This document shows, one piece after another, positions 23,472 to 36,564 of a DNA stretch of 64,000 nt (positions are counted from its first letter, which is position 1; the number at the start of each line of letters is the position of its first letter). Source of the stretch: Aldrovandia affinis. Taxonomy: Eukaryota; Chordata; Actinopteri; Notacanthiformes; Halosauridae. The stretch covers positions 372,001 through 436,000 of the forward strand of contig JAINUG010000208.1 of assembly GCA_029706075.1 (NCBI GenBank), written 5' to 3'. The notes beneath the pieces were generated by a model. That model worked only from the letters and a program-made list of their open reading frames with translations. It had not been told where the DNA came from and did no database searches. Made by a program: the position numbers and the translations under genes.

Positions 23472-25077
23472 CCCTAACCCAACACACACAAACACCAACC
23501 TAAGCACACACACCAACCAAAGAACACACAAGCAGACAATGCACACACACAAGCACACAAGCAACACACACACACACAGCTGAGTGAGCTGTGGAAAGCT
23601 GAGCTGACAGGGAGACAAAGTGATATAAAGAGAGGAAGGGGTGGCGAGCGAGAGATATGTAGCTGGGGAGGAGGAGATTGGGACAGAACCGAGCAGAGGG
23701 AATGCGGGAAAAAGACGGGAAAGGGATAGAAAGTGAGAATGAATCAGTAAAGGGGGAAAGAGAAAGTTTGTGCGAGAGAAGGAGTGTGTGTGTGTGAGAG
23801 GGTGCACAGGATGCACCTGCTGAGAATGGGATTCTCTCAAATAATGTGAACAAGGCTTCTCTGCTTCAGTTTTGTTTTCGTGGAGAAGTTGCTGTTTTTA
23901 TCTTGCAGAGAAAATCATTTTGCCTGCAGGCTGCCGCTCAGTGGGAGAGAGAGCAATTAAAGAGAGAGAGAGCGATGGAAGGAGAAACAGAGGAGGGGGG
24001 GTAGCGGGTGAAGGTTAATGCAGAAAGTTTGACTGAAGAGGACTACATGGTGTGTTAGAGACAAAGAGGGGGTTAATGTAATATACATGAATGTTGTCTG
24101 GCTGACTTAACAGCACATCAACCCTGCAGAGAGAGACAGAGGGAGAGGAGAGAGAAGAGAGAAAATAAATGGCAGGTGTGAAGAAGAGAGGGAGGGAGAG
24201 GCAGGGAGAATTTTTTAAAATGCAACTCATCTTAGTCACATCTTATGCCCACCAAAAAAGAAATCTCAGTTGCAAACCAATGTATCACCTACACAGGAAT
24301 GAGATTGTGCTGTTCATGCCAGGAATCAGGCAGTGCCAACCCACTATTGTTCAAAAATGTGATGTGTGGTTGTACATATTTTAATTTGAATTAAAATCAT
24401 ACCTCCAAAGCCATAATATCTAATCAAAAGACTTCTAAAATCTAATCGAAGGACGTGTGTTTAAAATTGGACATTGTTCGCCACAAATTTCATTTGTGTT
24501 TAAAATCAGTCTCGACAGTTTCTGGTGGGTCCCTTCACCCTATTTCAGATGTTATTTCAGTATTGTTTGTTTTTTGTTCAGCCTCATCAACACTCCTAAG
24601 AAACTAGCCCCACCCTGCGCCAGTGCTGTTGCGAGAATCACTCAGGATAAACCGCTCTCTGGTCAAATTTATTCAGTGTCCTATGAAAAGGTCAGACAGT
24701 TGATTACTCAAACAGAGTTGTTAGTAAAGCATGCTCATTACAAAAAACAATCAGAAATATATATTTTTGGGCTCTCTGGGGACAAAAAAAAGGATGTTTA
24801 TCATTCGTACTTTCACTTTGCAATAGATACAAGTGCAGTGGCAGCCATCATTCTGTGCACAGGTCTCTTGTGCTCTCAAATGACAGGGGGTTATTTCCAT
24901 GCCAGCATGCAATCTGAGAGAGAGAGGGCGAAAAAGAGAGGGAGAGCCCGAGAGGGAAAGTGAGAGAAGGAGAGAGAAAGAACAAGACTGGTTAAATGCC
25001 ATTTTATTACAAACCCCTTCAGAAGTGAGAGTGGGGACTGATTCACACAACAATACAGAGAAGGAGAGAGAATTTTG

Positions 25078-25114
<37 letters not shown>

Positions 25115-25623
25115 CAGAGACACAGAGGGAGGCACAGAAGTGATCACAGGTGATATTACCCCCCTCCTCTCTCCTCTTTCGTTTTCTCTCACTTACAATT
25201 CTTTGCAATTTCAAGGTTCTTTATCAAGATGAAACATGCTTCCCCTTCTTTCTTTCTCTCTCTCACCCCATTGGCCCCCCTCCACCACCCTAACACACAT
25301 TAGGCCACTATTTTAAGCACAAAATTCTTATAATGGCACAAAAAACTAAAAGAACATTACATGGCAACCCATGTGTCCATGACCTGCCTTTTCCCCTTGC
25401 TTTTCTTTTTTTTAAATGTGTTGTGAAATATACAATAAAACCTGAAAAAGGGCACCACATTTTAGTGCGCTACGTAAGCCAACCCTGCTCAAAACCTGGC
25501 CCAGATTCACATTTCTGGGGCAAACAGATTTTTTTTGCATAATAAATAATAATGGCTGTGCAAGATAACAATTAATATTAAACAGATTGTCATAATAATG
25601 CACATGATAATTATGAATAATGA

Positions 25624-26322
25624 TGTAGTGTGGGTCGAGGATGGAAGAGCCACTCGCAGATGTCACGAATATCTAAAAGCTAACTACGAGTAGTCAGCCA
25701 CTAAGTCTGCAAACAGGTAAGGGAGCAGGGGAAAAAATGGATAGACAAAGAAAAATAAACTCCGGGCATAAAGTCCACGGAAAATAATAATAAAACAGAA
25801 AACAACCCAAGGGTTGAGGACTCTTCAACAAAGAGGTAAGAAACTCAAATGATTTTAGAGACTTTAGCTCTGGGAGTTTTTAAACCCAAAAACAAAGAAT
25901 GAATCTCGAAAAGGAAACGCCACCGGAGTGACGAGCAATAAACCTATAGCTAGAAAGGAAATAATCCTCCTAGAAAGGTAACCACAGAGTGGTAACGCTG
26001 ACCCTTTTAAATGAGATGCTAAATAGTACCTTCTCTCTTTAACTGAGAGACCACAGGGTGGAAAACTAATACCTAGTTCTTAGTACCGGCTAGAGTGTAA
26101 CAATGGTTTACACAGAAGCGTTTGTATGAGGTAAACGCAGACCTTAAATAGTAGGCGGAATAAACACTGATAATCCACAGCTGGCCGTGATTGGAAAATA
26201 CACCGACAAAAGACCATATAAGGAAAATGGAAATGACAATGATTCCTCACACAAAACAAAAGAAAACAGACCATCACATGGTCAAGCGCCCTCCAGCGGG
26301 TGAACAAGGTAAAACCATAACA
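25624..26322 (-). mobile_element. Solo LTR, family 2, with 5-bp target duplication
   Basis: It begins TGTAGTG and ends ATAACA, flanked by AATGA at 25619-25623 and 26323-26327. Read on the minus strand it starts TGTTATGG and has a TATA-like TATTTAAGG near 26133. It shows no clear sequence match to the other LTRs apart from this layout. No retroviral genes adjoin it. Confidence 0.72.
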
Positions 26323-26479
26323 AATGAATGTTAGCAGGCCAGCCCAGGGGTGGTAGCGATGGGAGAAAAAATAATTCCAACAGAATAAGAGCACCAGAGT
26401 CAAGAGAGACAGAGAGAAAGAGAAGGGGGGAGAGGGAGAGAAAAAGATGGAGAATGAGAGAGAGAAAGAGAGACAGGCC

Positions 26480-26990
26480 TGGCCTTACCCTAAACCATAG
26501 GGAAGATACATTTCTGCTCTATGTGGATGACCTGTTGCTGCTGTCACCCAAAGAACAGGGGCTACAGCAGCATCTGGATCTGCTGGAGCAATACTGTTAG
26601 AACTGGGCCCTGGCAAAAATCATAATCTTCCAATAAAATCCCAGATCTAAGGAAGGCAGACACCTTTTCACTCTAGGCACCATTGCCCTACAGTAATGTT
26701 ACCTATTAAGTTATGATTACCTTGGACTGAAAATCAGTGCCTCTGGGAACTTTTGTCTGGCAGTGAATGCATTAAAAGACAAAGACCGTAGAGCTTGCTA
26801 TACAATCAAAACAAAATTCTACAAAATAGACATCCCCATTAAAATTTTGTCAGAAATCTCTGACAGTATGGGGCTCACTCAGTCAGCAAGACTACACTAG
26901 ATGGGATAAGCATCCAATAGAACCCTGCATGCAGAATTTGGTCAAAATATACTGTTTGAGTACACCTTCCGTCTGGACTATGGCTAACTG
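26480..26990 (+). pseudogene. LINE reverse transcriptase fragment
   Basis: It encodes LLYVDDLLLLSPKEQGLQQH, holding the YVDD catalytic box of reverse transcriptases, then HLDLLEQYC and a stop. Further on are YLGLKISASGNFCLAVNALK and FYKIDIPIKI in shifted frames. Its 5' side abuts a GA-rich tract and its 3' side is replaced by a Tc1 fragment near 26995. It is truncated and inactive. Confidence 0.75.
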
Positions 26991-26999
26991 GGCACTCCT

Positions 27000-27476
27000 T
27001 CATTTTTTAGCAAGATAACGACCCGAAACACACCTTGAAGTTGTGCAAGAACTATCTGGTGAAGGGGGAACGTGAAGGGCAATTCAAACTAAGGACCTGG
27101 CCTGCCCAGTGTCCAGACCTCAATCCCATAGAACTTGTATGGGATGAACTGGACAGAAGAGTCAAAGCAAAACAACCCATAAGTGTGTCTGGGAATTGCT
27201 GCAGGAGAGCTGGGAAGACATGTCGGGTGATTTCCTACTGAAACTTATTAACTGAAATGCCAGTGTTTGTGAGGCTGTTATCACAGCAAAGGGTGGCTAT
27301 TTTAAGGAATAAAAGATTCAATTTTCAATTATATTTTATTGAGCATTGCTTTGATGTTCCTTTTGTTTATTGTTTCATGTGTTTTTTGTAAATTTGTTGC
27401 AAATATGGTGTAAAACATTGTCAATTATGAGATAAACCTAGTTTCCAGCAGGTGTACTCAAACTTTTGACTGGTAC
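27000..27476 (+). pseudogene. Tc1/mariner transposase C-terminus and terminal repeat
   Basis: QDNDPKHTLKLCKNYLVKG, then WPAQCPDLNPIELVWDELDR, match the last part of Tc1-like DDE transposases, including the third catalytic region. A TAG stands where the family has Gln before QDNDPKH, and the frame is lost after about 27190. A terminal repeat, GTACTCAAACTTTTGACTGG, follows near 27453 and is cut by the solo LTR at 27477. It resumes at 28090. Confidence 0.82.
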
Positions 27477-28084
27477 TGTTATGTTGAGTGGATGCAGACC
27501 TGGACCCAAATGCAGACTCGAAACGTAGATGGATTTGCGCTCCACACAGGAGGCGTTTAATGCGCGGATAAACAAAAGGATGACGGGAGAACACCGTCAA
27601 AACACTGGCAAACAGAATTAGCCGGGTGGCTACAAAACTAGAGAACAGGTAAAATAATAAACGAACAAAACCAAAAGTAAAACAGGCAGCGAACGAACAG
27701 GCAAACTAGAGAACAGATAAAATAATAAACGAACAAAACCAAAAATAGAACAGGCAGCGAACGAACAGGCAAGACTAACAGACTAGGGAAACGAACGACA
27801 GCCATACAAGAGTAACAAGTACGGATTGGCACTGAAGTGAGTGCGTGCTCAACATAAATAGGCAAAGTGAAATAACTAAATTGACACAGCGTGCGGAATG
27901 TGTAAGGGAGTGGTTGTGACAGGCTGAGACTAAACGAGGAACAGAAAACAGAATGCGGAAGCGGCGAAGCCGCGCCCCGCAAAACACACGACACAGGGTG
28001 AAAGCAAAAACAAGACATGACACGCAAGGAAAGAACTGGCAGGAAACACAAGGGAGATGGACAGGACGGGACGGCGATGTAACA
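27477..28084 (-). mobile_element. Solo LTR, family 1 copy B, inside a Tc1 terminal repeat
   Basis: It runs from TGTTATG to GTAACA and is flanked by GGTAC at 27472-27476 and 28085-28089. It shares with copy A (11056-11747) GCAGACCTGGACCCAAA, CAGGAGGCGTTTAAT, AGCCGCGCCCCGCAA and GACATGACACGCAAGG. Minus-strand landmarks are a CTATTTATG TATA-like box near 27854 and ATTAAA near 27560. A stretch containing GAACAAAACCAAAA is duplicated in tandem at about 27655-27770. Confidence 0.85.
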
Positions 28085-28469
28085 GGTACTGTATTAAAAA
28101 GAAAAAGAAAAACACCAGCCAGGTTAGGCAGCTGGTAATAAATGTCAAAAACAGAGCACAAAACAGTATAAATCTTAAGTCAATTCCCAATGATACATTG
28201 CAATGTAAGGCACTTAAAACCCAAGAACTAAGCCCAAAAAAGAGCCCCTTCAGTCACCTGGTTCTGAACCTAACTAACCCTGTAACAACAGTTAGTAGTT
28301 AGTAGCATGCAGGCAGTGGTCAAAATGTGAACTCACCAATAAGATACAACTATGGTATCCTGCTCTGTAGAGTTTTTGATTAAACTGCCTGCTCACCCCC
28401 CATATTGAAATTCGCAGTCAATTGACTTAGAGTTGCTCACCTGTTTATCCTTGCACCTTAAACTAATGC

Positions 28470-28760
28470 ATTGACACCATGATCCAGGAGTATGTGCTTC
28501 TGACCACAGTTGCCCCTAGTTGATGATGTCTTTCCATGACGACATCGCCTTAAGACACTGTTCCTCATGAAAAATCAGCAAGTTGAGCTGTCTTCATCAC
28601 TGAAGCTCCTGCCAAGCATGCCCCGACAATCACCCCTCTTTCAAAGACACTGAAATCTCTTCTTCTAGCCATGGTGGCTATAATTATTGGCATAATTATG
28701 TAGCATTTTTGTACATGACCCTGAACATGCTGGAATATTAATTGCTTAATAGAGAGAGAG
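28470..28760. mobile_element. Probable Tc1/mariner fragment
   Basis: Contains TCTTCATCACTGAAGCTCCT, ACATGACCCTGAACATGCTG and ATTAATTGCTTAAT, which I associate with a non-autonomous fish Tc1-like element. Neither terminal repeat was found. The call is from memory. Confidence 0.4.
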
Positions 28761-30878
28761 TAAATTGTAAAAATATGACATTTTTTTTACAAAATTGTAC
28801 AGCTTCGCTCAAATGTTCTAAACCTAGACAGACTTCCAATTCAGCTAGGGAGGAAGAAAGTGTGTGACCTGGAAGAACAATATATTCCTGCCTGCCTCAG
28901 CATGAGATACAGTGAATGACACTAAGACAGCACATTTATTATATTATTAGTGATTGTGGCCCTTGTGTTAATTTATGAGAAGAAAACTTGCAAGTAACAT
29001 TTGTGACTTCTTATTTTGTATTTTGTTATTTAGTTGTTGCTTTTTTTGGTAATATCTATTTATTTTATGCCATGTCCATTAAGCACTTGAAGTGAAAAAG
29101 AAAGACAGGCAGAGGAAAAAAACAGAGAGAGAGGAATACACTCAGGTTTATAGTTCCTTAGAGAGAGAGAATAAAAGTGCCTCCTGTACTGGTAATGGCC
29201 CTGGAGCAATACTGTCAGAACTGGGGCCTGGCAGGAGATGGGGGGCGGTAGAGAGTTATGGAAGGAGAGAGAAAGATAAAGATAATTATTTGGGTAGATT
29301 CCTCTGCAGGGTCTGATCTGATTGTTGTAGAGACTGATAGCTGTGGTGTTAAGCTGTGTCAAGAGAGGCTGCAGAGGAGTGCTACAGTAGTAAAACCTGA
29401 ACAGCGTCTCCAGCTGACTCCTCTAAATATAAATATGCAAATAGGTCTCACAGTGTCACAACTTATTTTGATTTCTGATATGTGAACCATATTGTTATGA
29501 TGAAACCACTTCGACCAGGAAACCCCTGCAAAATGCCACAGCTATGGCTAAAACTGGAGCCAATGCTGCATAAGGGGTAGCCTGGTGTAGGTACTGCATA
29601 GCATGATGAAACCAAAACAAAATAGGGGAGTACAAGTACACACAATACAAATCAGTAAAATGGATTCACCTCGCCTGAGGGAAACTGTTTTCATGCCATG
29701 ACCAGCCGAGCCTTCTGGCCACAGGCCACTGGCTTTGTATCCTCCATTTTTTTTTTACCAGGATCTGTTTGCTTTGTTTGGGGACAAAGAAACATTTGAA
29801 ACAAAATGCAGATATGGGCAGAGCTTTAGCCAAATCAAACAGGATTGCTCTAAAACAAAAGAGAGATGACTCTTCTCCGCTAGTGTATGGCATAGTAAAA
29901 AGGTGTCTTTTTACTTTTGACTCCAATAAGCAGTTTGAAATCAGCAGAGGTTCAAGCTACACAAATGGATGTTTAAGTATAAAACAACAAAGTAGGATGA
30001 CATACAAAGCCAAATTCATCCCTCAGTGTTGTACATCAAAAACCTGGACTCCAAACCAAACATGTTTGTGTGTATCAAAATATTCAAACCACACGAGATG
30101 TCAGGAAGCAAATAAACAACCTTGATCTTCAACTTGCTGCCATAAAACATTATTCCTTTTTTCTTTCTTTTTCTAGAACTCCTCCTCTTCTGACAAGTGT
30201 GCTCATATTTACGAAACTTGAGGATATTCACTAAACACACACAGTGGATTTTGCGTGCATAAAACATGAGAGAAATGTGGATATTTTCTGACAAAGCGGC
30301 TGCTAAATGTGGGAGTAGATTAATGCAAATCATAATCCAATGAGACCTGATGAGATTTATCAAAACTTGCTATACCTACTCGAGGCATGGCTGTTGCGTC
30401 TGAAAGATTTGAAAGCCAGGAATAAAACTTTGCTAGCTATATTGAAAGTGAAGGTTTGCGGCTATGTTTGTTAAAATAACTCATTTTAGTGCATACCCTG
30501 TTAACCCAAGAACAACAGCACACACAATATTTCACAAGACGCACAGTAATTTGCAGCCACTAAGGCCTCTCTTGGTATATTCAAATCCTTAGAGGTTGAC
30601 ACAAATTATTGTTGTATGGTTTATGATTTATGGTTTTGCAAAAATGCTGAACGGAGTGTGATTAAGAGTTTGTAACAAATGTCAATACAAATGACAAGGC
30701 TTCCAGGAACAGCCCACCACTCAGGGATCACAGAGCAGTTTTCCACAATGATACTGCATTGTCAGGCTGGCTGATGGTTCTGTCTGTTTTGATCTGCCAT
30801 CCTGAAAGGAAATGTAAGGACCTCCTAATGGGCAGAAGCACAGCATCTTTTGTTGTATTTAAGAAGTATATCCTTCCC

Positions 30879-31508
30879 TGTCACGTCTCGTGTTCGTGTT
30901 CCCCGCAAATAGATGATTTGGTTCATTTCATGTTTTCCTGGTTGTCCAGTCCGTGTTTTCACTGTCGCTTACCTGTTTCCAGTCTCATCATTGTATTATT
31001 GTTTTCACCTGTTCCTCATGTGTTTGATTGCAGCAAGCTGCATCCATGTTAATTCCTGATTGTTTCTCGTTATGTTTGCTGTATATAAGCTGTGAGTTTT
31101 CCCATGTTTGTTGCCAGATTGTCTTGTGCTTTGCTTATGCTTCCATAACTTTCCAGCGGTTTCTTTGGTTACCCATGTTTTGTTTCCTCGTGTTCGTGCT
31201 TCCGTGTTCATTCGTGTCTCAGTCTCGTTCCCGATCCACCTGTTCGTGCTCCTCGTGGTTCCAGCCCCACTCCTCTCTGTGTTCCCCGGACTGATTTCCT
31301 GATACCGACCTCCGCCTGCCCATTGACCACGTCTTGCCTGCCTGTGACACAGCTGGAGCCTGAAACGAACTTTGCCTGTCCCCGACTACTCTCTGGATTC
31401 CTGTATTGCCCTGATTGCTCCCGTTTGACCATTGCCTATTGTTTTTGCAATAAAGAACATTATTGCATTCTTGGGTCCGCGCCTGGTTTTCCGACACCAT
31501 ACCTGACA
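30879..31508 (+). mobile_element. Solo LTR, family 3, with 6-bp target duplication
   Basis: It begins TGTCACGTCTCG and ends CCTGACA, flanked by CTTCCC at 30873-30878 and 31509-31514. A TATA-like GTATATAAG lies near 31081 and an AATAAA at 31449-31454, in the order expected for a + oriented LTR. No internal genes adjoin it. Open frames on both strands are incidental. Confidence 0.82.
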
Positions 31509-31739
31509 CTTCCCAGTACAACCACTCCAGTCCTTTTTGACTAGCTGCAAGAGCAGCTGTGCACACATTTGATTCTGAGATTCAAATCCAACATATGTTT
31601 AAGTGGAGGCCTCTGCTCAGGCACAGTATTAACAGTAACACACACACACATACACAATCTTACACACTCTCTCTTGGTAGTCCATCGCATCTGAAGTTGA
31701 CCTCCTCCTCTGCTTTATCAGTGTGTTCTCATGTGGCTA

Positions 31740-33480
31740 TAGAGTCACCTATCTGTGATGCACACTGATTTTTGCATATTGTGGACACATAGTCTGGTTT
31801 GGCAGGCCAGGCATGCCTCTTCTCCCATTCCTTGTGCGCTGGATGGATCTATTTTCCTCAAAGTGTTGTAGCCCTTACAGACAATGCTGTTGGCAGGTGT
31901 GAGTTGCTCCAGGTGGGATGGGCTAATGCTGCATTTTTTCATTGTATAATTTATTCTGGCCTCCGACGTCTTCTCTGATGTTCCTTTTGCCAGAACATCT
32001 CTCCCCAAGTGCAGTTAGCCATAGAAGATTTTCAGGGGCAGGCACACTTGTCAGATGCCCGAACCAACGGAGTTAGTGCTAGATGACAGTTGCCTCAGTG
32101 CTTGTGCATTTATCTCTCTGAAGCACGTCTGTGTGGGGTATATGGTCACTCCAGGTGATCCCGAGACAAGGATTTGCCCGAGACACCTGATGTGAAAGGC
32201 CTCCAGCAGCTTGATGTGGCAGCTGTACGTAGTCCATGCGTCACAGCTATAGAGGACTGTTGAAATGCAGACTGCTTGATATACTGCTATTTTTGTTTTG
32301 AGGTTGAGGTTGTTGTTTTGGAACACTCAACGAAGCTTGTTTTAGCCAGTTCTGAACCTCAGAATTGTAGCATGAACAGCTGCTGAAAGGGAACATTGGA
32401 GGGCCGCTGGTGTATGTGCCACAAGGGCACAGTCATCAGCATTCTGTAGCTCAAGAATATGCTCTGGTGTCAATTTAGTGGCAGCCTGCAGTCTTCTGAT
32501 GTTAAAAAGACTTCCATCCAGTTTGAAATCAATAGCTACCATACTGTTGTCTTGTATTTCACTGCACAGTAGTGATGTAACACACAAAAGATAGATGTTC
32601 AAGAGTGCTGGTGCAAGCACAGAGCCTTGTCTTACCCCAGTGCTTACTCTGTTCTGATCCTTGGCCCCCCACAGTCACACGGGCCATCACACTTTCATGA
32701 AGCTGATGCAGGATGTTCACAAACTTTGGCGGACAACCGTACGTCAGGAGAATATCTCACAGGTAGCTCTCGGTTGATGGAGTCAAAGGCCTTGGACAGG
32801 TTCTGATGTTGTTCTCTGCATCTCTCTTGCAGTTGCTGTGCAGTAAAAAATGTTTTTGCATCTTACCACTGTTGGGGTATGTGTTTCTGCTTCCATGCTT
32901 CCAGAGTGAAGAAGTGAAATGTCCTGCTGCTGCAAAGATAGTTGTCCTATCACTCTCTTCCAGATGTGTTGGTTCTTCCCCACACTGGCATTAAAGTCGC
33001 CCATTAGGATGATCTTGTCATTCCTTGGAATACGTCTCAGGACCTTGCCTACAGATTGGTAGAAGAGGTATTTTGTCTTATTCTCTGTTGTTAGGCTGGA
33101 AGCATAGACACTGAGGATAGTAGCATATCAACTTGTTCCCAGAGGAATAATGAGTGACATACATCTTTCACTTATACTAATTGGTGTTTCTGTGAAACTG
33201 GGTAGGAGACCAGTTAGGGTTTTTTATTGCAAAGCCAATTCCATGCAGGTATTGTCCTCCAGGGGGATATCCTTTCCAGAATAAAGTATAATCTTCACCT
33301 TCTTCCTTGAGTGATCCTTTGCCAAGGAACCTGGTTTCACCGGAGGTGTCGATACTAATGTTAGCATCTGAGTTGTGCAGCTACAAGTGCGGTTCTTTGC
33401 TTGGGTCTGTCAGAATTTTCATTAATATCCAGCAAGGTTTTTGATATTCCATGTTGTGAATCTTAGTGAGAGGTCTTTTA
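31740..33480 (-). pseudogene. LINE remnant: endonuclease and reverse transcriptase on the minus strand
   Basis: The minus strand reads MGDFNASVGKNQHIWKRV near 33000, the AP-endonuclease GDFN motif. LQNADDCALVAHTPAAL near 32400 follows, with the ADD box of the reverse transcriptase, then YQAVCISTVLYSCDAWTTYS near 32250, the thumb or C-terminal region. Stops and frameshifts separate these blocks. Residual similarity may extend to 34300 as 5' sequence. The clade is uncertain; the motif spellings suggest an RTE-like element. Confidence 0.75.
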
Positions 33481-34461
33481 AAATTTTTGCATTTGATTTT
33501 TAATTTTCATTTTTAAAAAAGTATATTTCATGTCCCGTTTCAGTGTGAGTAATGCAGTCCTAAACAGGGCTGCTTAGTCGCACGGGGGTCTGCCGAAAGC
33601 AGCTGACACTCTAATACACGCTGCTAGCGACCATAATAGCCCTGTGCCGCTGATGTGCAGGGGTCAGGTGGGGAGCTCCCAGAGCATTCATTCCTGCTTC
33701 CGTCACCAGACTCCCCATTGTCACCAGAATTTAAAATGTCCAAATCAGTACTTCACTGACTCACAGACGTGGATACCTGCTCATAGAAGTTGTTTAGATT
33801 GCCATTGCAGTAGTGCTTGCCCCAGCTCCACTATCTTCATTGTGATAAAGTTGACTCCAACAGCAAGGGAAAGACCCAGGATAATCATTGAAGCATCTTC
33901 AAACAACTGCAGGTAGCTGCCAGAGCTCTTGTGTGCCACTAGCTTAAGGAGTGCCACTAGAAACTGCTTTGATCGTAGGGTGTGCTTCCTTAGCCTTTGT
34001 CTCCTTACCCACAAGGCAGTGGGGCAATGGATGGCAGGCCCCGGTCTGGACACCATACCTCTGGGGCCCATTGCTACCCCAAGATCCCCTACTAGTTTAG
34101 TCTGAGGTCGCGAGACCACCAGTTACCGTGTGTGGCCACGAGGAGGCATAATAGAAGTCTTGCTGTGGGAGAGGTTCTGTACTGGCAGGGTGGAAAAGTT
34201 AAGCACTTGGCTTTCCTTTTCACCACATGGGCTAGCCAGTAGCAGTACCTGGAAGTGAAAAGTAGTGAGCAAGCAAGTAAGCAAGCATGCACTAGACGTG
34301 TCACTATACCCTATGGGACAAAGCCCACTCACTCACACTCACTCACACACACGCAAACATGCGTGGTATGTCGTGGCAGTGCCGTGTTGATGGTGGAGAC
34401 AGGCGACAAGATCATAGGCAGGTGTTTAACGTTGAGGACACATCTCTGGAGAGGGGGAAAA

Positions 34462-34463
<2 letters not shown>

Positions 34464-34511
<48 letters not shown>
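34464..34511. repeat. (CT)n microsatellite
   Basis: A pure CT run of about 46 bases in intron 1. Confidence 0.95.
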
Positions 34512-34512
<1 letters not shown>

Positions 34513-35333
34513 CCTGTGTCCCTCTTTCTCTCTTCCCTTTCATCCTCCTCTCAGCACTGTGGGAGATGTTCTGGCTTCATTAATGCAAGATGCTGTGATC
34601 CATCATTAAGGTTCTGGGTGTGAGCCTGATGCAGAGCAGGAGCCCATCTAACTGTGCCGCTGTGTCGGCAAGCATTTCCCTGAATCAAAGGCCCAGAATC
34701 CAGTGCACTGGTCTCTCGGCAACCCAGCACTGGGCCAGGGTTCCACTCCACTCTCTTCAAGCCACACAAATAACAAAACCATGCACAGTGCCCATGGCAT
34801 ATAAATTAGCTGGATGTAGACCAGCAAGGTGACACTTCTATGCATAGTGTGATTGAAATATTAATTCAGTCCTGTCTAAAATGGCAACTAAATAATAAAT
34901 ATATATAAATTAGGTGGGGAGGGCTTGCAGGATTGCAGTTTAATGATGTCTGTATTTGTTGATTAAATTAAAGCAGAGGACTTAGTACTATGATGACAGC
35001 TGCGCTCTAACTGTCAGGGTGCCAGATTTTAAAACAGCCTGAAGGCAGCGTGTTTGAGACACAGCCCAGGGGGGGTGGCATCAGGTGGACTCTCTCTGCC
35101 CTCTCAACCTCCAATTTACAATCTAGGTCACAGGAAATTTGCTGTGGTCTTGGTCGGCATCCGATTCAGAGTAACACATGAAGTACAGTACATGCACATG
35201 ATACTATCAGCCTAATCACATTCACAGTTATACATGAGGTGCATGCACATTCATTCCATCTAATCCCTGCATCTCCTTGACTTCGAGACACAAGTCTGAA
35301 CCAGGCCTACATCAGGATTATCTATGGCTATAC

Positions 35334-35460
35334 CAGGGGTTCCCAAACTTTTTTAAGGCCCCAAAAAAAAAAAAAAAAAAAAAGACCACCTTCTGGCAAA
35401 GGATTCTCATCTCAATAAAATTGTTGATGTTAGACACTGTTGAGTAACACAATAGTAGAT
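35334..35460. mobile_element. hAT-like terminal fragment with poly(A) run
   Basis: CAGGGGTTCCCAAACTTTTT is a typical hAT (Charlie-like) end. It is followed by a run of about 20 A residues at 35363-35384. No partner terminal repeat was found. Confidence 0.4.
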
Positions 35461-35504
35461 GGAAGAATGTTTAAATTGGTAATTATATATATAGTTATGT
35501 ACAT

Positions 35505-36310
35505 AGTGTGTATAAAAAGTATTCACCCCCTTGGACTTTTTACACATTTTATTTTGTTACAACATGGAATCAAAATTAATTTAATTGGGATTTATTGCTA
35601 CTGATCAATACAAAATAGTAAATGTCAAAGTAAAAAAAATACTCTAAAGCCCTTTCTAAATGATTTACAAATAAAAAACAGACAATAATTGATTCCAAGT
35701 ATTCATGCCTTTTGCTAAGGCACACCTTGTCTTCAGAGGTCACATAATTATTTGATTGGAGCCCACCTGTACAGTATACAACTGAGGTGTTTGGAGTGAT
35801 TTCTAATTAAATACACCTGTCTGTGACAGGTCCCACAGTTAGTTAGTGCATTTCCAAACAACAGCTTCAAGACCAAAGAACATTGAAAGCAAATCTGAGA
35901 AAGGTTTCTCCGAAAGCACCAATAAAGGGAAGGATATAAGAAGATTCCAAAGACTTTGAATATCCCCTGGAGCACCGTTAAGTCCATCATAAAGAAATGG
36001 AGAGAATTCTTGCCAAGAACAGACCGTCCTCCAAAACTGAGCATCCGTGCATGAAGTGCACTTATTCGATCTATGACCAAGAGGTCTATGGAGACTCTGA
36101 TAGAGTTACAGTCTTCCATGGCAGAAATGGGAAAAACTGTCCATGGAACAAAAATAGCCCAAGCACTTGACAAATTTGCTATTTATGGGAGGGTGGCAAA
36201 AAGAAAAACACTGTTAAGGAAAACATGAAAATCTTGCCTAGAGTTTGCCATAAGGAATGTTGGAGACTTTCAAACCAAGTAGTGGAAGATTCTATAGTCT
36301 GATGACACCA
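35505..36310 (+). pseudogene. Decayed Tc1/mariner element
   Basis: It starts with TGTATAAAAAGTATTCACCC. The + strand shows remnants of the Tc1 DNA-binding region (AAGACCAAAGAACATTGAAA, then GCAAATCTGAGAAAGGTTTC) and of the transposase, with many stops. The far terminal repeat is missing or too diverged. It is related to the shorter copy at 8500. Confidence 0.65.
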
Positions 36311-36564
36311 TAGTGGAGAAATTCCACTGAAGCAAGAAATTCCACTGAAATCCATTTTGATGGATTGGAAATTTGTACTTCATTTGATTTCATGAAGTGC
36401 AAAATAAAATGTGTAATATAATGTACAATGATCACAATTTTACCAAGAATGTGCAATGGTTTATCTGAAAGTCTAAAACATGTTGTTTCTCAGAGGTGCC
36501 CCCTGTGACCAGACCAACACATCTGTTATATCATATGACATCACATGATATCATATCATATCAC

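Noticed and set aside
24457-24963. 168-residue + strand frame in intron 1
   Set aside because: No family similarity recognised. Its end is a purine-rich Arg/Glu tract, and no supporting splice or start context is seen.
30879-31508. Open frames on both strands near 31000-31570
   Set aside because: They fall mostly inside a solo LTR with target duplications and match no protein I know.
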